From: Cryptomeria japonica
Lineage: Eukaryota; Streptophyta; Pinopsida; Cupressales; Cupressaceae
Direction of reading: 5' to 3'
Length of the DNA stretch: 64,000 bases
NCBI RefSeq assembly: GCF_030272615.1
Contig: NC_081405.1
Coordinates: 568,353,095 to 568,417,094, forward strand
Program-made: the position numbers and the translations under genes
In this document: one piece after another, positions 9,464 to 22,175 of the stretch
Layout of the letters: every line of letters starts with the position of its first letter
How positions within the stretch are numbered: the first letter of the stretch is position 1
The notes under the pieces: generated by a model
The model's database searches: none
What the model saw: the letters and a program-made list of their open reading frames with translations, nothing else
What the model was told of the DNA's origin: nothing

Positions 9464-12400
9464 TCAACCTTGTAGTTGGGTAGTTATTATCTGAAGAATA
9501 TCTCCCAAAATTAAGTTTATACCATCCATAAACTTCTTGCTCTCCTTTATTGCTATCTCAGTTCTATGTACTGTACCGGTGAGATGCTGCAAGTGCTCTG
9601 CCGATGTTTTGCTACCCTGTGTTAGTGCCTCTAAGATTTCCTTACGCAGAGATGCTAAATAGTCCAATCTTGGACTTAGTTTAGATCTCAAAAATTTTGC
9701 CTTGTTTATTATTTTCTCTTTTTCTCTTTCTAATTTGAGCAATTCTTCCTCAAAATTTGTTATCTTTTCCTCAAAAACTGATAATGTATCGGGTGAGTTA
9801 ACAAAATTATCAGCAAGTTTATTGATCTCTTCCTGTACCTTGCTCATCTTTTTGTCTACATCTATGGTCAAAAAGTTTATCTTATAGGTGTCTTTATATA
9901 GAGTTTGGTACTCTTTCAATAATTTGCACAGTTCCGGTAGAAGTGTGTCAAATTCCCTATTACACTTCTTTATTCCTTCCTCAAAGAATTTTTGTTTCTC
10001 TTTTTCTACACTTTCCTTTACAATTTCTACCTTTGTTTGCTCAAAATTTCCAGAAATATATTTACAAAGTGTATCCAACTGGCCTAAAGAATCTTTGTTG
10101 GCTATATTACAATTTGGAGCTATTAATTTCAAAACTGGAATTGAATCATCTATTGCTTTATAGGCTTGTGAGCTATAATCAGTTATTTTCTTGATAGAAT
10201 CGAGCAATACCTCTGTTACATTTGATGGTGACCCAGTAAACTGAGTGCCGGTGGAAGGGACCATGCTGGTATTGACCTCTGGTAGGTCTATTTGTGTCTC
10301 CATCTCTTTAAGCACAGTTTTCTCTGCATCTTTTCTTACCGGCGGCATCTGTTCTGGAGCCTTTAGCTCTGTTGGTTGCTCTGTTTGTGTTGCAGATTCC
10401 ATCTTTTTCTCTGAATCTGCTACCGGTTGCTCTTGGTTTCCTGTTGCCGGTTTCTCTTTATTATCAAATTTATCTGTGGTATCCTTATCTACCACTATGT
10501 TGATTTTTTGAGTATCAACATTTACAGTATATAGGACTTCAGGATTAGGATTGTTATCCTCTGTGTCCATGCTCTCAGCTGTCGGTTGATCTTCTGTAGT
10601 TGCTTTTACCGGTGGAGTATTTAAAGGAGGTGGGGGTAAGTTGTCTCTAATCTTGATACTTGGTGGTCCACCAACTTTACCTTTCCCTTTGTCCTTTTGA
10701 TATACCAGAATGGGCTTGGGATTCATATATTCTTCTTGTTTTTCTTTTTCAACCAAGAATCTATCCCAACCATCTTTTGTTTCAGTTGAAACTTCAGTAA
10801 CTCTACCTGCCATTAATGATATTTGTCGATGTGCAGTGGAAAAGACTGTCCGGTTGGCCTGAGCTATCAAATCATCAATTTCCTTAGGTGAGTTGGCCGG
10901 GTATACTGCAAGTAATTTTTCTATTTTAATTTTCTTATCCAACTCAATTATTCCTTGCCATCTGGCCTCAAGTCTTTTATATAATTCATCAGGAATTTCA
11001 TTTAGGACTTGCATCAAAAACTTTTTATACATGTCCATGTGTAATATAACACTTTCCTCAACTTGTCCTTTCTCATCTTCTGATAGGGTGTCATAGATTT
11101 TCCCTATGTTTTTCAATTTACCTTCCTATGGATTTAATTCAGTAATATGTCAAAAGGGGCCAAGTCAGTGTCTGTCTTCTTCTTCCTTTTGGGGGTCAGC
11201 TTTTTCTTAGGTGTGGCTTTCTTGACTAGAGACCTTACAACTTGTTGCTTCTATCTTGTCCTTCTAGGTGAAGGAGTGGATATCGGTGAGGGGTCTCTTT
11301 TCCTAACAACTCTTTTGAAATTTGCTGGCATATCTCCTTCTGAGGAGGTATCTACCGGTGATAGATGAGTTTCAGGCTGTTGGGCTGCCAACTCTTCTTC
11401 TGTTATGCCAGTTTTCTTTAGTACATCATCTTTTAAGGCTTTTGCTTGCCTGCTTCCTTTCCTCACAGATGCCTCAACTTTCTTTACTCTCTTTTTAGAT
11501 TGAATTTGACTTTCAATGTGCTCAGCACTACCAAATACTTCTTCCTTTGGTTCATTGGGGGCTTCCAGAAGTGCTTTGGCATAAGTTTCCACTATGTGGT
11601 CATCTGTTTCATACCCCATTTCTGTAACCCAGATTGTTCTTGGGATGACTGTTTCCATCCATATCTCATCCTTTTTTATTACAAAACATATATCATCCTT
11701 ATATTTGTTGACAATTTCCTGTGATAGTCTGATCCTCTTATTCATTTTGACCTTTAGTGCTTGAAAATACTCATGGATATTCTTTTCTTTGTTTTCACCC
11801 ATGTTGTTGAATAAGTCAGACAATTGTTTTCCTACTGGTATGTCAAATCCAAAATCCTTGTTGCCTATACCGGGAGCCTGTTTGGTTATATGTAGCATTA
11901 AGCATATAAGCAAATTTCCAAATCTAAAGGTTCCTTTCTTATCCTTCTTGATTTTTGCTAAGTTGTCAATCAACTCATCTTTTAACCATTCACAGATATC
12001 AATTTTCACATTGTCCTTAACCATGTCATGAGCACTCTTTATGCATAAACTGGAAATAGAGTTAAGCCTATTTGCATGAGTTGCTTTGTAACCTAGAATC
12101 ATGCTAATGAATCTCACATTTGTATCGGTCACATCATTAACCCTCAATGATCTTTTGTCGGATGTTGCACCAATTAATTTCATTACTAGGTCATTGGAGA
12201 CCTTCTTGGTTTTGTCGGGTCTGGTACCGGTGGAAGGTAACCCTATTACTGCTTTCACAGGTACCTTTGTAATTTTATGCATTGATTCAAGCCAAAAGAA
12301 TGAGCCATGTACCTTGCTAAGAACTATCCTCACCACTTCCTTGGGAAATTCAGGAATGCAGAGGATTTCAGTGAATCCTAGGGTTTCAACAATTTTATGT

Positions 12401-12666
12401 TCAGGTTTCACATTTCCAGCATTGTCACATATAATAGATTTGTACATGTTTTTGATTTCTTCATCACCTAATTCCTCTATGTTGCAATGAATATACATTC
12501 TAGGGTCTTCTGCATAAACAACACCCTTTGGAATTTGGGAAAAAGCACCTGTGTTGTCATCTTTCTTAGCTACCTCGAGAACTAGCTCAAACACGGGCCT
12601 AGGTCGTTTTATAACCTCAACTACTGTAGGGTTTGCTATGAATTTAGGTGCAGAGGAGGATGCCAT
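9464..12666 (-). pseudogene. ORF2 of element A: large protein of unknown function (about 1,050 aa)
   Basis: The first part, 12666-11251 (471 codons), starts MASSSAPKFIANPTVVEV. It has a globular stretch with FFWLESMHKIT, GLPSTGTRPDKT, ISMILGYKATHANRLNS and GTFRFGNLLICLML, then a basic tail. A TAG at 11253-11251 and then a frameshift separate it from the second part, 11116-9464, which has no ATG of its own. That part has a helical stretch (DTLSEDEKGQVEES), a Pro/Glu/Thr-rich linker and a coiled coil ending ILQIITTQLQG. In element C both parts lie in one continuous frame, so the ancestor was a single protein. I see no catalytic motif and do not recognise the family. Confidence 0.8.
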
Positions 12667-12972
12667 GATGATAAATACCTTTTCTACCTTTGGATGGATT
12701 GATTGCTGAAGTGCTTTGCCTCTTTGCTCGAAATGCCTTAGCTCAGAAATCTTCGTGCTCTCTGAAGGTTTGAATTCACGGTGAAATGAAAGGGAGCCAA
12801 AAAACCTTATTTTATAAAGTCTTTTCTGCCACCTACCACATTAATTGTTTGCCGGCAATGTATTAAATCAACTTTATTTGCCGGTAATGAAGGATTTTCA
12901 ACTTCTTTTCTCTAACTGAGGGAATAATAGCACATGTGTCATTAAATTGCCAAACCCTCAAGATAATTTTCT

Positions 12973-14130
12973 TCAATTTGATGAAGAACATCCTGTCAGT
13001 GGAGCATTGCTCTGTCCTGCCAGTGGACCAACATATTGTCCTGCCGGTGAAGCATGTGTTGGTTCTACCGGTGGAGGAGCAACCCCAATATTTGGATCAG
13101 CTTTTCTAATCCATTGCTTTGAAAATTCTTGCTTAACCTCTTCAACCTTTTCTTTACCTTTCAAGCTAGTACTTTTGTTATCTATCGGTGTACCTTTACT
13201 TCTACAGAATTTAGCAATATGACCAATCTTGTTACATGCATAACAAGTTACATTATTTTTCTGAATAGCTTTCCCATAACCTATGCCGGTTTGTGTTTTG
13301 CATTTATTTGATAAATGACCAAATCTTCCACAAACATAACATCTTACATTCATTCTGCAATTTTCAGAGTTATGACCAATTTTGTTGCATTTGGTGCATT
13401 GACCGGTGGGAGGATTGATGTTCTGATAATTCCTAGATCTACATTCATTTGCCCTATGACCATATTTATTACAGTTAAAGCATTTTCCATTGAATTTGTA
13501 AGTATTAGAGGGTCTTACCGGTTTGCTTTGATCCTGGGTATTTGCAGTACCAGAGCTTTCTCCAACTTCAAATCCAACTCCAGAAGTGTCACCTTTGGGT
13601 TTTTGATTCTTCAATAAGGTACCAAGTTCTTATGAGCTTTTCTTGAATTTTTCTTTGTGTTGATTTGCAGTTTCCAATTCCCTTTCCAAGATCTCCTTTT
13701 GTCTCATTAGTTCATTCGAGTCATTTTGAGTATGCATCAGATCTGTCTTCAACATATCATTTTCATAGCTAAGTCTTGTGTTCGCATTTGCTGCATCACT
13801 TAATCTTCTGGTCAATTCTTCTTCATTCCTCTTTCTATCCTCAATCTCTTTGTAGAATCTCATAGTCATATCCTGCATTTCATTTTTTGTTGTCATGATC
13901 TCTTGTTTCAATTTACTTATCATATCATTTAGTGATTCCTTTTCATCATTTTCATTTTGCAATTTTTCACAAAGTTCTCTTCTCTTGTTTCTTGTAACAG
14001 TAAGATTTTCTTGAAGTGCCTGAATAATGTCCTGAGCTTCTTTTAAATCATCTTCTAATTTGATATTTTTCAACTTCTCTGCATCATAGTCAGTAAGAGC
14101 TCCTTCAAGTTGCTTCATCAGATTTTCCAT
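12973..14130 (-). pseudogene. ORF1 of element A: Gag-like coiled coil with four CCHC knuckles
   Basis: From the first internal ATG (14130) the frame gives about 145 residues of heptad-rich coiled coil (MENLMKQLEGALTDYDAEKL onward), then a TAA at 13632-13630, then the same frame to 12973. The second half has four intact knuckles: CFNCNKYGHRANEC, CTKCNKIGHNSENC, CYVCGRFGHLSNKC and CYACNKIGHIAKFC. The order coiled coil, knuckles, Pro/Gly-rich tail fits a particle-forming, nucleic-acid-binding Gag. The ORF begins 58 bases from the primer site. The stop replaces a Glu codon kept in element B. Confidence 0.85.
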
Positions 14131-14187
14131 CTTTACTGGTGTCAAGATCTTCCTCAAGCTGTTAGGCTTTTGAAAATAGAGGACCAA

Positions 14188-14201
14188 GCTCTGATACCTA
14201 T
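14188..14201 (-). promoter_or_regulatory. Primer binding site, element A
   Basis: The minus strand reads ATAGGTATCAGAGC immediately after the LTR end, an initiator-Met tRNA-type site with one change from ATTGGTATCAGAGC in element B. Confidence 0.88.
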
Positions 14202-15159
14202 TGTTAGGGTTTCCATAGATACTGAGAGGGGGGGGTGAATCATTATATGACCGGTAATGAAATTTTCTTAAAACTGAATATGTAGAATGTAAAGTAATAG
14301 TATACCGGTATGCAAGAATTAATGCAAATAACAAAATCAAAAGCATCCACATGAAAAGAACACCATAACACAAGATGTTTAACGAGGAAACCCTGTGTGG
14401 GAAAAACCTCGGTGGGATTTGTGACCCACAATATTCACTTACTGGCCAATAAGAGAATATTACTTACAATAGGGGCCTGCACATGCAGGAAGGCCAACTG
14501 CCTAGAGTTCACTACTCAATAAGAAGTCACACTGACTTACAATGAGGATTTACATAAATCCAATATTTTGTACTATTTTACAATAGCATCTTCAATGCCA
14601 GTTTCAGTACCGGTTCTTGCTCTGTTCTTTACGTATACCCTTGACCTACAATTCGCACATTAGGTCTGCCTTATAATTTATTTATTGCATTCTATCCATA
14701 TCCTACAAATGCCTACAATGATCTCTTTTATATACAAGAGTCATTTTACAATTTTGCCAAGTCGGCTTACAATGATAAACAAAATATTACATATCAAAAG
14801 TCCTGTCGGCCTCTGTGCCGGTATACATATTTTCCTTCTGTGCCGGTGTACATCTTCTGTGCCAGTGTACATCTTCTGTGCTGGTGCTAGTGTAGATTGA
14901 TTTTGTTGATGCCGGAGCACTATTCTGTTTGAGTAATGCTTTGCTGGTATAATGTCTTGCTGGTGCCATAGGATTGCAAGGTTGCCTGTGTAATGCTTTG
15001 CCGATATAATGTCTTGCCGGTGCCATAGGATTGCAAGGTTGCCTGTGTAATGCTTTACCGGTATAATGTCTTGCCGGTGCCATAGGATTGCAAGGTTTCC
15101 ATCAATGACAAAACCTTCAATCACACACAATGTCTCATTGGAGTGTCCATATGCCAATA
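14202..15159 (-). repeat. 5' LTR of element A
   Basis: It is the partner of 8307-9246 with the same internal 57-bp repeats at about 14930-15100. The outermost base pair has changed so that the plus-sense end reads GCCAATA instead of GCCAACA. The G-run hairpin here has 8 G and two stem mismatches. The CCTGC-ACAT-GCAGG hairpin is at 14476-14489 and is intact. The TATA-like site is at 14726-14734. Confidence 0.93.
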
Positions 15160-15164
15160 CATGA

Positions 15165-15500
15165 TTCAACAATAATACTAGAAAATGATCAAATTAAGGT
15201 AGATCTAAGATGCAATTGCCTATAATAACAATGCTCAAATGATATGCTAAGAGATATTAGGCCTATAGTAACAATGCCTAAAATGCAAATGAGATGGGAT
15301 CATTATTGCTCCAAAGTGGGGGATATTTATAGGATTTCCAAGGCCAGGGGTGAGGTGGCAGGAATCAACGGTCAAGATTGAGTCTGAAGATATCAATGGT
15401 GAAATTGGAGGAGGTTGGATGAAAGGGGACATTTGTAATCTCTATGGTGACAAGTGTCAAGGGGCTTCCATGAGAGGGGACATGTGGCCCAAGAAAAGAA
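15165..15500. other. Short spacer between elements A and B
   Basis: About 336 bp of mixed composition. I see no coding frame or repeat shared with the rest of the window. Confidence 0.5.
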
Positions 15501-15505
15501 TGCCA

Positions 15506-16298
15506 TGTTAGGATTAATGATAGTCCCAAAGATACTAAGAGGGGGGGGGGGTGAATCAGTACCTAACTAGTTAACAACATATTTAACCTTATTAACTATT
15601 TTGCATTCCAAAACAATGTACCGGTAAATAAGAATTAATGTAGTAAACAGGAACAATAAAGACAACATAGAAAGCACACCATAACACAAGATGTTTAACA
15701 AAGAAACCCGGTGTGGGAAAAACCTCGGTGGGATTTGTGACCCACAATATTCATTCACTGGCTAATGAATAAATATTACTTACAATAGGGGCCTGTACAT
15801 GCAGGAAGGCCAACTGCCTAGAGTTCACTGCTCAATCTACAAAATAGAAGTCTCACTGAATTACAAAATGGATTATGAAAATCTAATACAATGTACTGCT
15901 TTAAATCAACATCAACTATGCCAAGTTCAGTACCGGTTTAAGCTCATACTGTAACCATAAACCTTATACAAAATCTGCCTTATGCATTCACATATATCTT
16001 CCCTTTTATTTGCTCATTCCTATCTCATCTTCTATCTCAAAATGATTTACAAGATCTCATACATATATGAGTCTATTTCAATATGCCATGTCAGCTTTAC
16101 AAAAGATAGTTACAATTAAATACAATAAACAAAAGTTTATTCTTGTCGGTTGGGGTGCCAATATGCATTGTTGTCGCTGTCTACCGGTGGTTTACCAGAT
16201 GAATTCCACAAGGTTACCTGAAGGTTTCCAGTAGGTTGTCAGTAGGTTACCATCAATGACAACACCATCATTTCTCACTAGAGTGTAGAATGCCAACA
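15506..16298 (-). repeat. 3' LTR of element B
   Basis: Plus-sense ends are TGTTAGGATTAATG and ATGCCAACA. The G-run hairpin uses GATACTAA (15531-15538) against TCAGTACC (15556-15563), with two mismatches around an 11-G loop. The ACAT hairpin reads CCTGT-ACAT-GCAGG at 15792-15805. The polypurine tract follows at 16299-16312. Confidence 0.93.
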
Positions 16299-16312
16299 AT
16301 CTCCCCCTTTGG
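16299..16312 (-). promoter_or_regulatory. Polypurine tract of element B
   Basis: The minus strand reads CCAAAGGGGGAGAT before TGTTGGCA, identical to element A and copia element J. Confidence 0.85.
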
Positions 16313-16501
16313 CATTGATGGCAACACTCATGAGAAAAATCCAAAAACTGTTTCCAAAAAGTGAAGTCCAAAAATTTACCAAAAATATGTGCTCTCCCTG
16401 GGCAAATGATCTCCTTTGAATAGCCATTTTTCTCTATCCACTACTCCCCCTTTGACATCAGTGACAAAGGTTGTCAAAATTTGTCAAACGAGTGCAAAAT
16501 T

Positions 16502-19500
16502 TCACCTTAAGGTTTGTAACCAGTTGGTTACAATCTGAAATATATTAGCAAAAACCAAGTTTAAACTCTGCATGAATCTGTTGCTATCATTCATGGTTGC
16601 CTCAGTTTGTTGGATCATGCTGGTGAGATGATGCATATTCTCTTCTGGTGATCTTTCCCCTTGAATTAATGCCTTAGAGATCTCATTTCTCAGAGAGATA
16701 AGGTTACCCAATTTAGGACTAAGTTTATACTTAAGCTCTCTAGCATTTGCCTTGATCCTTGCTTTTTCTTTCTCAAATTTCTCCAGCTTTTCTTCAAATC
16801 CTACTATTTCTTGCTCAATAATTGATATAGGTTCGGATGAGCCAATAATGTTATCAACTATATCATCAATTTCCTTTTGTACTTTGCTTATTTCTCTTTC
16901 AATGTCCTGGGTCAATAGATGTGGCTTACATGTTTCTCTGTACAGTTCCTTATACTCCAAAATTATTGTATTTAGTACCAATAAAAGTGTGTTAATATGT
17001 TCGGTGCACTTCTTTACTGTCTCCTCAAACAATTTTTCTTTTTCTTTTTCCATTTTCTCCTTGAATGTATCCTCATTTACTTTATCAACTACTATTATAT
17101 TTCCAGCAATAAATTTAGACAATGTGTCTAACTGTCCTAAAGAATCCTTTACATGATCTACATTACATTTTGGTGCAATCATCGTAAGAATGGGTATTGT
17201 ATCATCAATTGCCTTGTAGGCCAATGCATTACAGTTAGTTATCTTCTTAACAGAGTCCAGAAGTACCTCTATCACATTAGTAGGTCTGAATTCGGATGTC
17301 TGACCAACTACCTTTATTATTTTAGTGCTTCCAATATTAGTAACCAATTTGCTTGTATCAACCTCCAGTGGATCAGTCTGAGTTTCCATTTCAGCTAGTA
17401 ATGGTTTGGGTTTCTCCGTGATTACCTGTTTCACTGTCTCAGTGTGTACCTGTGCCTCTGTCGGTTTCTCTGTTGGTTTCTCTATCTTATCAGCTGCCAG
17501 TATCTCTATCTCTGTCTCTGTAGGTTTCTCAGTGCCAACATCTATACTACCAATATTCATTCTACTGTCCAAAGGTTGCTCTAAATGCTCTGTATGCTCT
17601 ATTTGTATTTCAACCTTAACATTCTACCAGTTGTTCAATAATGTTCCTATTGCCAGCAATATCATTCTATACCTCTGTGTTGTCCTTGTCCACAATAATG
17701 TTCACTTCCTGAGTATTAACATTCGTGGTGAATAGAATTTATGATTCAGGGTTAGTGTCATCATGTGTTATGTCCACATTTTCAGTAGCCGGTGTATCAT
17801 CAGTATGTACCGGTGTAGTATCCAAGGGTGGTGGTAAGTTGTTAGTTATTTTGATGTTTGGTATTCCACCAACTTTACCTTTTCCTTTGTCCTTATCCTT
17901 TTGATAAACCTTAAATGTTTTATTAGGTCGATTTAATTCTTCCTGTTTTTCCTTTTCTACAAAAAAGATATCCCATTTATCAGTCGTTTCCTCTGCAATT
18001 TCATTAACTCTACCAGCCATTAAGCTTACTTGCCAGTGACCACTAGCAAAAACTAATCTGTTAGCTTCACAAATTAATTCATCAATCTCCTCTTTAGAGT
18101 TAATTGGATGTACAGCTAGAAGTTTTTCAACCTTAAGTTTCTTGTCTAACTCCATTACTGCAATCCTCTTTACATCTAACCTTCTATATAGATCAGTTGG
18201 TAGGTCATCTACAATCTCAATTAACATGTTCTTGTATATGTCCAGATGTAGAATAATACTATTTTCAACACTTTCCTTTTCTGAATCAGTGAATGTGTTA
18301 TACAACTTGCTCACATTTGCTAAGTTACCGTCATCAATGATTTCATTTAGTAAATTATCCAAAGGTGGTATAACATGTTTCTATTTCTTTTTGGGTGTTA
18401 ACTTCTTTGCTAGTTGTCTTACCGCTTGTTGCTTCTTTCTTAGAGTTCTTATTTTCTTGGGTGGAGGAGAGGGTACTGGTGAAGGTTTTCTCTTCCTATC
18501 AACTCTCTTAAATTCAACAACTATCTCACTATCAAATGATGTACCAACTGGTGAAATAGGTGCCTCCGGTTGTAATCCTTCTAGTTCACTTTCCTTTATT
18601 CTAGTAAGGTTCATAACATTTTCTTTTATTTCCTTTACCTATTTTGATGCACTCCTTATGTACTTTTCTCTTTTATTTCTTTGTTTCAATGTTTGTACAT
18701 CACTCTCAATTGTTTCTGCACTACCAAAAACTTTTTCTATTGGTTCTCTAGGTGCTTCTAATAGGGCTTTAGCATAAGTCTCAATAATATTCATATCAGC
18801 ATCATACCCCATTTTAGTTACCCATACAGTTCTAGGAAGAACTGCTTCCATCCATATTTCATCTTTCTTAATCACAAAATAGATTTCCTTTTCATATTTA
18901 TCTACTATACTCTGTGGTAGTCTCTCTCTTGTTTTCATTTTGGCTGGGAAAGCTTTGAAATATTCAATTATATTGTTTTCCCTAGCAGTACCCATGTCGG
19001 TGAAAGCTTCTTGCAATTGTTTACCTACCGGTATGTCATATCTAAAATCTTTCTGTCCAATACCAAGAATTTGTTTTGAGAAATACAACATAAGGCATAC
19101 CAAAAGATTACCAAAACGAAATGTCCCTTTCTTTTCACCTTTTGTCTATTTCAAGTTATCTACTAGTTCATCCTTTAGCCATTCACACACATCTATTTTT
19201 GCATTATTATTTACCATATCATAAGCACTTTTAATGCAAAGACTAGAAACAAAATTAAGTCGGTTTGCATGTGTAGTCTTGTAACCTAAAATCATACTTA
19301 TGAATCTCACATTGATATCCTTGATGTCATTTGCTCTTAGAGATCTACTATAAGATGTTGCTCTGGTTAAGGTCATGACTGTGTTGTTAGGTACCTTGTT
19401 TGTCTTGTCTGGTCTACTACCGGTAGAGGGTAAACCTGTCATTGCCCTAATTGCTTGCTGGGTGAATTTGCAGACTGAATCTAACCAAAGAAATTCTCTG

Positions 19501-19859
19501 TGTGCCCTACTTAGGACAATTCTTACTACTTCCTTCAGAAATTCAAGAATGTTCAAGTTTTCCACAAAACCTAAAGTCTCAATAATCTTGTGTTTGGGTT
19601 TGACATTTCCATTTTCATCACAAATTACATTTTTAAACATCTTTAACACTTCCTCAGAACCCAATTCTTCAATATTGCAGTGATTATAAATCCTAGGGTC
19701 TTCAACATAAGCTACACCTTTAGGAATTTTTGAAAATGCGCCTATGGAGTCATCTTGCTTAGCTATCTCAGGAATAATTTTGAAAATGGGCCTAGGGCAT
19801 TTTACAATTTCCACAATAGTAGGGTTTGCAATAAATTCGAGAGCAGAAGAGGAAGCCAT
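16502..19859 (-). pseudogene. ORF2 of element B: large protein of unknown function
   Basis: The frame from 19859 starts MASSSALEFIANPTIVEIVK and stays in one phase to 17739. In-frame stops are TAG at 19148-19146, 18641-18639 and 18383-18381 and TAA at 17741-17739. After a shift it resumes at 17572 and ends at 16502 with the coiled-coil C-terminus (IFQIVTNWLQTLR). Conserved blocks with element A include GLPSTGSRPDKT, ISMILGYKTTHANRLN, DFRYDIPVGKQLQ, MAGRVNEIAEETTDKWD and DSLGQLDTLSKFI. The TAG at 18383 alone separates the two halves, which shows that ORF2 is one protein. The function is unknown. Confidence 0.8.
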
Positions 19860-20164
19860 TTGAAAAATACCTTAAGCTACCTGATAATGTTTGAGTACTT
19901 GAAAGAAATCGCTTGACTTCTTTTCCTTGAATGCCTTCACTCAAATTTTCACGCTCTCTGCTAGTTTGAATGCTCAGTGAATCAAAAATGAAGGAAAATC
20001 GATGATTTATAATGAAATTTCTTTCAACAACCACAATAAATGCTCGTCGGTTAAGTGAAAACTTACCACATCTACCGGTAAAGAAGAAATCTATCTTCTC
20101 ACCATCAATCGAGGGTAATCTGCATGATATTCAACTTGCTGCAATACCCCCAAAGGGTTACTTC

Positions 20165-21273
20165 TCAGTTGGATGAAGAATTTCCTGTCAGTGGAGTAAT
20201 ACTCTATTCTACCGATGAAGAAATAGTCTCATCAACATTCTGATCTGTCTTTCTAATCCATTGTTTTGAAAATTCTTTCTTTACCTCATCAACCTTCTCT
20301 TTGCCTTTCAAACCGGGTCCTTTACTGTTTGTTGGTGAAGTCTTCTACAAAATTTTGTAATATGTCCAATTTTGTTACAAGCATAACAAGTCACATTATT
20401 CTTCTGAATAGCCGTTCCATATCCTATGCTGATTTGTGTTATGCATTGATTAGATAAGTGCCCAAATCTTCCACAAACATAACATCTTACATTCATTATG
20501 CAGTTTTCTGAATTATGACCAACTTTGTTGCATTTGGAACATTGACCAGTGGGTGCATTAATGTTTTGATTGTTTCTAGATCTACACTGATTTTCTCTAT
20601 GACCATACTTGCTACAGTTAAAGCATTTCCCATTAAATTTGTAAGCATTAGGTTATCTTATCAATTTACTGTGATCATGATTGTTTGCAGTACCGAAACT
20701 TTCTCCAACTTCAAATCCAAGTCCATTAGTATCTCCATTAGGTTTCTAAATTTTCAACATATCATCAAGTTCTTCTGAACTTTTCTTGAATTTCTCTTTT
20801 TGTTGATTTGTAGTAGCCAACTCATTTTCTAGAATTCCCATTTGTCTCATAAGTTTAGTTTTATCATGTTGCATGTGAATCAGACCTGTCTTTAACATAT
20901 CATTTTCATGACTGAGTCTTAGATTTTCATTTCCAGCATCATTGAGTCTCCTAGTCAAGTCATCTTCATTATTCTTCCTATCTTCAATGTCTTTACAAAA
21001 TCTCATAATCATATCTTGCATTTCATTCCTCATAGTCATGTTTTCTTGCCTCATCTTATTCACAAGCTCATTAAGAGTTTCCTTTTCATCATTATCATTC
21101 TGCATCTTCTCATGAAGTTCTTTTCTTTTATTTCTGGCAATAGTAAGATTCTCCTGAAGTCCTTGAATGAATTCCTGTGCAATCCTCAAATCATCTTCAA
21201 GTTTGATATTCTTCAACTTCTCTAAATCATAGTCTACAAGAGCTCCTTCCAATTGCTTTCTTAATTTCTCCAT
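20165..21273 (-). pseudogene. ORF1 of element B: Gag-like coiled coil with four CCHC knuckles
   Basis: From the first internal ATG (21273) the frame reads a coiled coil similar to that of element A, then a TAG at 20748-20746 and a TAA further on. The knuckles CFNCSKYGHRENQC, CSKCNKVGHNSENC, CYVCGRFGHLSNQC and CYACNKIGHITKFC are all intact. A frameshift near 20340 moves the tail into another frame, where KGKEKVDEVKKEFSKQWIRK matches element A and ends with SSSN and a stop at about 20165. Confidence 0.83.
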
Positions 21274-21330
21274 CTGTACCGGTGTCAGAATCTTCCTCAA
21301 GCTGTTAGGCTTTTGAAAATAGAGGACCAT

Positions 21331-21344
21331 GCTCTGATACCAAT
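21331..21344 (-). promoter_or_regulatory. Primer binding site, element B
   Basis: The minus strand reads ATTGGTATCAGAGC, an exact initiator-Met tRNA-type site abutting the LTR at 21345. Confidence 0.92.
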
Positions 21345-22170
21345 TGTTAGGATTAATGATATTCCCAAAGTTACTGAGAGGGGGGGGGGTTGAATTAGTA
21401 TCTATCCGGTTAACAAAATATTTAACCTTATTAAGTATTTTGCATTCCAAAATAGTGTACCAGTAAATAAGAATTAATGCAGTAAATAGGAACAATAAAG
21501 ACAACATAGAAAACACACCATAACACAAGATGTTTAACAAGGAAACCCAGTGTGGGAAAAACCTCGGTGGGATTTGTGACCCACAATATTCATTCACTGG
21601 CTAATGAATAAATATTACTTACAATAGGGGCCTGTACATGCAGGAAGGCCAACTACCTAGAGTTCACTACTCAATCTACAAAATAGAAGTCTCATTGAAT
21701 TACAAAATGGATTATGAAAATCTAATACAATGTACTGCTTTAAATCAACATCAACTATGCCAAGTTCAGTACCGGTTTAAGCTCACACTATAACCATAAA
21801 CCTTATACAAAATCTGCCTTATGCATTCGCATATATCTTGCCTTTTATTCGCTCATTCCTATCTCATCTTCTATCTCAAAATGATTTACAAGATCTCATA
21901 CATATATGAGTATATTACAATATGCCATGTTGGCTTTACAAAAGATAATTACAATTAAATACAATAAACAAAAGTTTATTCCTGTCAGCTGGGGTGCTGG
22001 TATGCATGGTTGCCGCTGCCAGTGAAGTGTTTGTCAGTGCCGGTGCCGGTGCCTGCTAGTGGTTTACCAGATGAATGCCACAAGGTTACCTGAAGGTTGT
22101 CAGTAGGTTGCCAGTAGGTTGCCATCAATGACAACACAATCATTTCTCACTAGAGTATAGAATGCCAACA
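21345..22170 (-). repeat. 5' LTR of element B
   Basis: It is the partner of 15506-16298, with ends TGTTAGGATTAATG and ATGCCAACA. It is 33 bp longer than its partner, mainly because of a GTGCCGGTGCCGGTGCC-type run near 22036-22052. The G-run hairpin reads GTTACTGA / TTAGTATC. Confidence 0.93.
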
Positions 22171-22175
22171 TTCCA

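Larger units (their letters stand above)
8307..15159 (-). mobile_element. Element A: pol-less LTR retrotransposon
   Basis: A complete element of 6,853 bp flanked by the duplication CATGA at 8302-8306 and 15160-15164. It has LTRs of 940 and 958 bp, a primer site next to 14202 and a polypurine tract next to 9246. The interior (9247-14201) encodes ORF1 (Gag-like) and ORF2 (unknown). I found no protease, reverse transcriptase, RNase H or integrase motif in any frame. The size and structure fit a large retrotransposon derivative that must borrow enzymes. Element B is a close relative and element C a distant one. Confidence 0.93.
15506..22170 (-). mobile_element. Element B: pol-less LTR retrotransposon, close relative of A
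   Basis: The element is 6,665 bp with LTRs of 793 and 826 bp. The flanks are TGCCA (15501-15505) and TTCCA (22171-22175), a 5-bp duplication with one mismatch. Primer site and polypurine tract match element A. It carries the same two genes in the same order with no pol domain. Its ORF1 and ORF2 align along their whole length with those of A at the level of clearly recognisable blocks, but the LTRs differ much more than the coding parts. Confidence 0.93.

Noticed and set aside
13630-14373. Upstream extension of ORF1 of A into the LTR (and the same in B, 20746-21597)
   Set aside because: The extra 80-110 codons read through LTR and primer site; the first ATG inside the element was used instead.
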